Positions 57,579-64,000 of a stretch of 64,000 bases of DNA are shown here, piece by piece (position 1 is the first letter of the stretch; every line of letters starts with the position of its first letter). The translations under genes and the position numbers were made by a program. Source of the DNA: Chloranthus sessilifolius (taxonomy: Eukaryota > Streptophyta > Magnoliopsida > Chloranthales > Chloranthaceae); NCBI GenBank assembly GCA_021018995.1, contig CM037588.1:150741725-150805724 (forward strand). Reading direction: 5' to 3'. A model generated the notes under the pieces. That model was given only the letters and a program-made list of their open reading frames with translations. It was not told the DNA's origin and made no database searches.

Positions 57579-58460
57579 GTGAATGATAAGATTTATTCAG
57601 CGCTGCCTAACAACATCCACAAGTTAGACAGTTTTGATGGTTCGAATTTCAAACGGTGGCAACATAAATTGCATTTTCTGTTAACCACACTAAAAGTTGT
57701 ATACGTTATCACAACTCCGTGTCCGACTATTTCCGAATCATTCACCCTCGCTGAAGGCCGTAAAAAGCAGAAATGGGACGATGACGACTACACTTGCAAA
57801 GGCTACATTTTGAATGCACTGTCGGATTCTTTGTTCGACGTCTACCGCTCTTACGATACTTCGAAGGAACTCTGGGATGCACTCGAGAAGAAATATAAAA
57901 CTGAAAATGCATGGTATAATTCTTATATTATCAGTCAGTTTTTTAATTTTACGATGGTTGATGATAAACCTATTCTTAGCCAAGTTCATGATTTTTAAGT
58001 TATTATTAATTATATGGTTGCTAATGGTTCTCATTTCGATGAGGATTTTCTAGTTGGTGCGCTAATCGCCAAGTTGCCTCCATCATAGAAAGATTACCGA
58101 AAAATCCTTAAGCGTAATAATGAGAAGATTTCTATGGAAGATCTTCTCCTTCATTTACGTATTGAGGAAGAATCCTGAGTTAGGGACAAAACAGAAGATC
58201 ACATTGATATGACATCAAAAGCACACTTGGTTGAGTCTAAGGTTGTTAGTGGACCGTCCAAGAAGAGGAAGAGAGGATATTCTCATTCTAAGGAGAATAA
58301 GAAATTCGCAAAGGAGAATAAGACCATGGTACCGAAGAATGGTGGTTGCTATCACTGTGGGAAACCCGGACATTTCAAACGGGATTGTCGCCTCTTCAAG
58401 AAGTTGAAGAATCAAGCGAATGCAATGGAAGTGAAAAACAACTTCGTAGCCGTTCTTTCG
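57579..58460 (+). pseudogene. Copia-1 gag region
   Basis: It starts MNDKIYSALPNNIHKLDSFD, then FKRWQHKLHFLLTTLKVVYV and KELWDALEKKYKTENAWYNS, the copia gag (UBN2-type) domain. A Lys-rich linker leads to the CCHC knuckle CYHCGKPGHFKRDC near 58349-58390. Broken. Confidence 0.88.
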
Positions 58461-61390
58461 GAAGTCAATCTGGTTGGTGACATCAATGAATGGTGGATCG
58501 ACACTGGTGCCACAAAACATGTGTGTAATAATCGTGACATGTTTGTGACTTATGACAAAGCTGATGATGATCAAGATCTCTTTATGGGAAACTCATCTAC
58601 GGCAAAGATCATAGGACGTGGAAAAGTGAAATTAAATTTCACATCCGGAAAAGTCGTTACACTCACTGATGTGCTTCATGTACCCGATATCCGTAAGAAT
58701 CTTGTTTCGGATGGTTTATTGATTAAACATGGTTTTAAACTTGTATTTGAATCAGATAAGTTTATCTTATCTAAAAATGGTGAATTTGTTGGAAAAGGAT
58801 ATGCCATGGGAGGCATGTTCAAACTCAATGTAACTGATCCCATCAATAAAATCTCATCTTCTTCTTACTTGGTCTCTGTTTCTAATTTATGACATGATAG
58901 ATTAGGACATATAAATTATAGGTCTATGAAATGTATGGATAACTTAGATTTAATTCCAAAACATGAATCTTTTGCTAATAGTGCTTGTAGTATATGTGCT
59001 AAGACTAAAATGACTAGAAAACCTTTTCCTAGTGTTATTAGAAATTCATGTTTATTAGATTTAATACACAGTGATATTTGTGATTTAAACAATGTTTCTA
59101 CTAGAGGAGGAAAACGATATTTTATTACTTTTATAGATGATTTTTCAAAATATACTCATATATATTTATTAAATACTAAAAATGAGGCTTTTGAAAAATT
59201 TAAGGTTTATAAAGCTTTAGTAGAAAATCAATTAAATAAAAGAATAAAAGTCATTAGATCTGATCGGGGTGGAGAATACATGTCAAATGAATTCTCCGAT
59301 TTCTGTGAAATTCATGGAATTCGTCATGAGGTGACGGCTCCTTATACGCCACAACAAAAGGAGTTCTTGAGAAAAAATAGAACATTAGTAGAAATGACTA
59401 ATGCATTATTAGTTAACGCTAATTCCGATAAAAATTTATGGGGTGAAGCTTTATTAACTGCTACTCATATTTTAAATAGAATTCCACATAAAAAAAGTTT
59501 AATTACACCTTATGAACTTTGGAAGAATCGAAAACCTAGTTTAGCTTATTTTAAAGTATGGGGGTGTAGGGCACTTGTTAGATTAGTAGATCCTAAAAGA
59601 CCTAAGATAGGGATTAGATCTATTGAGTGTGCATTTATTGGCTATGCACAAAATAGTAAAGCTTATAGATTTCTAGTTATGGAATCTAATGATAACATCG
59701 ATAAAAATACTATAATAGAATCTAGAGATGCTATATTCTATGAATCTAAGTTCACTACTCTAACTAATAAATTAAATATTAAAAGTAAATCTTATGAAGA
59801 TAGAAAATCTTCTAAATCTAAAGAAGTTATTGAATCTTCAAGTGATGAAGAGGTCATCATTGAACCTCGACGAAGTAAACGTCAACAATTTGAAACTAGT
59901 CTTTCAAAAGACTATTATATCTATTTGATTGAAGGAAATAGGACCAAAAGTATTAAAAAATATTTGTGTCTAAATGTAGACGATGATCCTATCACTTTTA
60001 ACGACGCAATGAAATCTAGAGATAATGCTTTTTGGAAAGAAGCTATCAATGATGAAATTGATTCAATAATGGGAAACAAAACATAGAAATTAGTAAACTT
60101 ACAAGAAGGATCTAAACCCATAGGATGTAGATGGATATTTAAAAGAAAACTTAGAACAGATGGAACTATAGAAAAATTTAAGGCACGATTGGTTGCCAAA
60201 GGATATAGACAAAAGGAAGGTGTTGATTATTTTGACACCTACGCACCCGTTGCTAGAATTTCGACTATAAGACTTCTACTTGCCTTAGCTTCTATACATA
60301 AGTTACAAATTCATCAAATAGATGTTAAAATCGCTTTTTTAAATGGTGATTTAAAAGAAGAGGTCTATATGGAACAACCAGAAGGATTTGTTCTACCTGG
60401 ACAAGAAAAGAAAGTCTGTAAACTTATTAAATCTCTATATGGGCTCAAACAAGCACCAAAACAGTGGCATGAAAAGTTTGATAATACTATTACCAATTTT
60501 GGATTCAAAACTAATGAAGCCGACAAATATATGTATTATAAATTTTCTCATAATAATGGTGTTATTATATGTCTTTATGTAGATGATTTACTTATTTTTG
60601 GAACTAATTTAGAAGTTATTTTACAAACTAAAAACTTCTTAAATTCATCTTTTAACATGAAAGACATGGGTCAGGCAGATGTAATTTTGGAAATCAAAAT
60701 TATAAGAAATGAAAATACATTAACTTTAACTCAATCTCATTATGTTGAAAAGATTTTGAAAAGATTTAATTATTTTGATTTGAAATCTACCAATACACCT
60801 TTAGATATTAATCTTAAATTGACTAAAAATGATGGACAATGTGTGCAACAGTTAGAATATGCAAGGGTTATTGGTAGCCTTATGTATGCAATGCATTGTA
60901 CCTAGGACATCGCATTTGCAGTAAGTTAAGTAGATTTACAAGTAACCCTAGTTCTGTTCATTGGAATGCTATTTCGCATGTTTTTAGATATTTAAAGGGT
61001 ACTATTAATTATGGTTTACAATTTTCTGGATATCCTCACGTTTTAGAAGGATATAGCGATGCAAGTTGGATATCCGTTCGTAAGAATCAAAGTCTACAAG
61101 TGGATGGATATTCACTTTTAGAGGTGCTGCGATCTCATGGGGATCAAAGAAGCAGACTTGCATCACACATTCCACTATGGAATCAGAATTCATTGCCTTA
61201 GCGGCAAGTGGAAAAGAAGCAGAATGGTTACGAAATTTACTACTAGAAATTCCAATTATGATTAAACCATTGCCACCTATCTCTATACATTGTGATAGTG
61301 AAGCAACACTATCAAAGGCTTATAGTCAAACGTATAATGGAAAAAATAGACACATTGGTCTAAGACATAGCTATGTAAAATAATTACTTA
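58461..61390 (+). pseudogene. Copia-1 pol region (protease, integrase, RT, RNase H)
   Basis: Protease: WWIDTGATKHVCNN near 58491. Integrase: the SDICDLNNVSTRGGKRYFIT stretch, IDDFSKYTHIYLL, VIRSDRGGEYMSNEFSDFCE and TATHILNRIPHKKSLITPYE (about 58926-59560). RT: LVAKGYRQKEGVDYFDTYAP, IHQIDVKIAFLNGDLKEEVY, and the catalytic ICLYVDDLLIFG near 60570. RNase [13 protein letters not shown] and the final [19 protein letters not shown] with HIGLRH near 61360. This order is specific to Ty1/copia. A short spacer and polypurine tract AATAGTGGGGGA precede the 3' LTR. Broken but well preserved. Confidence 0.92.
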
Positions 61391-62082
61391 GAGATGGAGT
61401 AATCTCAGTAATTGGGGTCAGGTTTGCAGAAAACCTGACGGATCCGTTTACTAAAAGCCTTGGCAGAGATGTGATTAATAAAACTTCAATTGGGATGGGT
61501 TTAAAGTCATTAAACCTAAACAGCCACTTATGATGGGAACCCTACCTAATATTTGTTTAATCAATATTTAGGTTCAAAGGGAAAAACAAGTCGTAAATCC
61601 GTGACAGCTGAAGGACACTACATTGATGAGAAATATATCTCATATACATCCCAGGAAGGGTAGTGTTTCACCTGTAATGGATAAGGGGAGGTAGAGCATT
61701 GCTCTTAACAGTCCTATAACATTATGTGTTGAGATGTTACAGTTACAGGGACATCTCTTATAGGTCTGCCTATATAAGTGTGAAGGTGGAGCCGCTTTCA
61801 ATGAAACTTGGCTTTATCTCATAAACACTTACGAAAACCAGGGTACTAGCATAGGGCCTAAATGTACTAACCTTTTATTGAACACCAAAATATGTGAAAT
61901 ATGTGTGTGAAATAATTCCGATTTGTCATATAAGATCGTTAGTTCAAGACTTAGTTTCACTAAAAATCTTGATAAATTTTGAATTATTTTCACTAAAGTG
62001 AAAATTCAAGTCTGTAAGACATTTTCATTTATGCACATTTTCTAACGTTGCTCTATTTCAAATCTTTAAAATAGTGGGGGAT

Positions 62083-62865
62083 TGTTGGATATTTTAAAGG
62101 TTTTAAAAAATAAGCTTTTAAAATTGGGATTTGTCCCATATCGTGTAAACTATTTTTTGGGTTTGGCTTATATATCTTTGTCTTGGCTCAAGGCTTATAG
62201 CCTTCACCCAGGGGGCACCGAATTTTGTAGCTTCCACCGCCATGCAACCCATCAGTCACACATGCGCGCGCGCGCCGAGCCTAGCCGAGCCGGGTCGGGT
62301 CGGGACGAGCACGAGCACGCGCACGTGCACGTGTATGTGTATGTGTATGTGTACGTGTACGTGTATGTGGTGATACGGTAATTTAATTAAACTTTTGAAT
62401 AAGTGTCTAACCGCCCATTTGAATTTTAAACGGATATGTCTTATCCGACCGTTCAGTTATATCCTACGGATATGTCCGTTCGGTTACACCTGTTTTACGG
62501 ATATGTTCGTTCGGTTACACCTATTTTATCTATAAAAGGGCCCCAAGACCCCTCATTTGAAATATTGCATATTTTCGCAAATTTCTCCGCGACTTTAAGC
62601 TTTCTCCTTCTCAGAGTTCCGCTTTAATTTTTTGGTGTTCTGGTTGCGTGATCAGATTCACCAAATCTGATCACACGGATACGTTGCCGGTTCGTTGTAT
62701 CCTGGAACCGATTTGCCGGTAACCTATTGGTGAGCACTAGATCATAGTGGTAGGGGCAAATCTCGGTTTAAAGACAACGATATTTAACGTGCCTCGAACC
62801 GGATCAACGTATATTTTAATTCCGATCTTTATCTTCTTCTACAACCCGAACCTATTGTTCTAACA
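62083..62865 (+). repeat. 3' LTR of Copia-1
   Basis: 783 bp. The extra length over the 5' LTR is mainly a GC run and a GTGTAT/GTGTAC microsatellite (about 62261-62372) that has expanded in this copy. It ends GTTCTAACA. Confidence 0.94.
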
Positions 62866-63031
62866 ATATTTGACCTCAAATCTCTGCAAAAATAGTAAAA
62901 CTCTTTCATTTCATTTGTTTTTAGCTTTAGCTAGTGTTTTATGTTAGGATTTTTGTGCTGATTTAGGTTATCTTTGCTTGACTTTGCGTTTTTATATTGC
63001 ATTTTTCAAAGAAGATGCTCTTAGATTCTAT
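62866..63031. repeat. Right copy of the ~165-bp repeat flanking Copia-1
   Basis: ATATTTGACCTCAAATCTCTG onward matches 56480-56656. It begins exactly at the edge of the 3' LTR, inside the target duplication. Confidence 0.75.
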
Positions 63032-63300
63032 TAGCTGTTGGAGAGTATACTCACCCGAGACTCTGAATTTGACCTTTCCTGAGTTTTTTGCTCGGAAGTG
63101 AGAAGAGGCTGAAACTCAGGAACCGTCGGTTTTTATGTGGGTCCCACCTCCATTGCCAAACGCAGGAATCTCTCATAAATGATGGGGAAGTGGTACTTTC
63201 TAAGACAAAACTCGATTTCCGACCCTTTCTGCGTATTCAAACATGGCCTTTGAAATCGTGTTCCATAGTTGTCAGTAGCCATAGTGGCACCAGGAAAGTG

Positions 63301-63748
63301 CTTTGATACCAGATGATATGAACTTGAAAAAATTTAAAACAAAAGAATTAAGATGTGAGAAATAGAATTGGATTAGATAAAGGAGCTAATGATTTATTAT
63401 ATTAAATGAGATAAAAAAAGAAGAAGATAACAAGTTCACGTCGAGGGGAACAACCTCCTTCTTCCCTCAAGAATTTGATTATAGAAATTCTCTACCCTCG
63501 GGCACCTTCCCTCTCCTCTTTATAACAACTTTTATTATAAATTAAAATAATACTAATCCTAAAAAGATACCATAACTAACTAAAGAGATATTCTCTCTTA
63601 TTTGGCAATCCAATTAATTTGAGAATGGAGGGATCCCTCCTACTAATTAGCCAAGATGGTTCACGCTCTTTATTCCAAGAGTAACATGTGAGCTTGCACA
63701 CCATCTACTACTATACTACCTACATACTCAACCAGTATGGTCCTAACA
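63301..63748 (-). repeat. LTR plus primer-binding site of another copia-type element
   Basis: On the minus strand an LTR runs from TGTTAGGACC (63748) to TTCATATCA (63314). Two bases later comes TGGTATCAAAG (63301-63311), a plant initiator-Met primer-binding site. The LTR is about 435 bp. The following ~240 bp on the minus strand may be leader or gag start, but no pol is seen, so the element is a fragment. Confidence 0.65.
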
Positions 63749-64000
63749 GCTCGATTCGCATAGCTTTTATGGTCGTCACAGGCGACTAAAGAGAGGACTC
63801 GAGGAGGGTGATTCTTTTTTTTTCGTTGGCTGCTCATCGGTTGCTCTTTGCAACTAAAGCTTTTAGGGTTTTAGAGATTTTCAAGAGACGATGACGAGCA
63901 CAGAACATTATATAAGGTTTTTCTGCCTTTGTAAATGATATTTATACAAAAGATATTATTGTAAATACCTAAAGGACGGTATGTGGGCTAATATGCCCGG
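63749..64000. other. Window end, unassigned
   Basis: No recognised coding sequence or repeat partner inside the window. Confidence 0.4.

Larger units (their letters stand above)
56772..62865 (+). mobile_element. Copia-1: full-length Ty1/copia retrotransposon
   Basis: A 6094-bp plus-strand element with LTRs 56772-57528 and 62083-62865 and the 5-bp duplication ATATT (56767-56771 and 62866-62870). The order gag, protease, integrase, RT, RNase H is that of copia. It looks nearly whole, with roughly half a dozen breaks. LTR copies differ at about a dozen sites over the last ~470 bp by eye, making it the youngest LTR insertion here. No initiator-Met primer-binding site is obvious after the left LTR. 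Confidence 0.94.

Overview
The window is nuclear DNA from a flowering plant. It has two recognisable host genes, introns with plant-type GT..AG borders, and a very dense load of plant transposable elements: Ty3/gypsy and Ty1/copia LTR elements, L1-type LINEs with DUF4283 ORF1 and zf-RVT domains, DUF659-type hAT elements, and MITEs. The species cannot be fixed from the sequence. Nothing supports a bacterial, organellar or episomal origin.

Layout. (1) 1-12228: a degraded Ty3/gypsy element on the minus strand (Gypsy-1), cut on the left by the window edge. It carries two nested DNA transposons: a 4.9-kb DUF659 hAT (3641-8527, 8-bp target duplication TTCTCAAC) and a 1.0-kb non-autonomous hAT-like element (8611-9605). 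(2) 12229-14415: a plus-strand LINE remnant ending in an A-rich tail. (3) 14468-15163: host gene 1, a single-exon membrane-anchored SAM-dependent methyltransferase on the minus strand, with a fold-back MITE region upstream. (4) 15.3-19.7 kb: intergenic DNA with MITEs and a probable solo LTR. (5) 19690-38562: one L1-type LINE (plus strand) split in ORF2 by a 12.9-kb chromovirus (Gypsy-2, 22109-34982, 5-bp duplication AAAGT). Gypsy-2 has 2.5-kb LTRs, an extra ORF region between pol and the 3' LTR, and about 50 copies of a 12-bp palindrome in three clusters. (6) 40054-46862: host gene 2, an apparently intact four-exon plastid RNA-editing factor (MORF2/MORF9, DAG family). Its 5.9-kb first intron holds a copia remnant, a MITE nested in that copia's LTR, and an antisense LINE piece. 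(7) 47-56.8 kb: intergenic DNA with small duplications, a 173-bp MITE that shares its terminus with the 4.9-kb hAT, a gag-only LTR element (50747-53206), a Mutator-like MITE, and a chromovirus scrap. (8) 56772-62865: a fairly young Ty1/copia element (duplication ATATT). (9) 62866-64000: flanking DNA with another copia-type LTR and primer-binding site.

How it fits together. The methyltransferase and the MORF protein are the only genes likely to serve the plant. MORF proteins act in plastid C-to-U RNA editing with PPR proteins; the methyltransferase substrate is unknown. The rest is layered insertion history. The order can be read from target duplications: LINE then Gypsy-2; older LINE then Gypsy-1 then its two hAT elements; copia remnant then its MITE. 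No wholly new biological system was found. The best leads are the palindrome arrays and extra ORF of Gypsy-2, the hAT family with its satellite and its tiny derivative, and the intact MORF gene around a transposon-filled intron.
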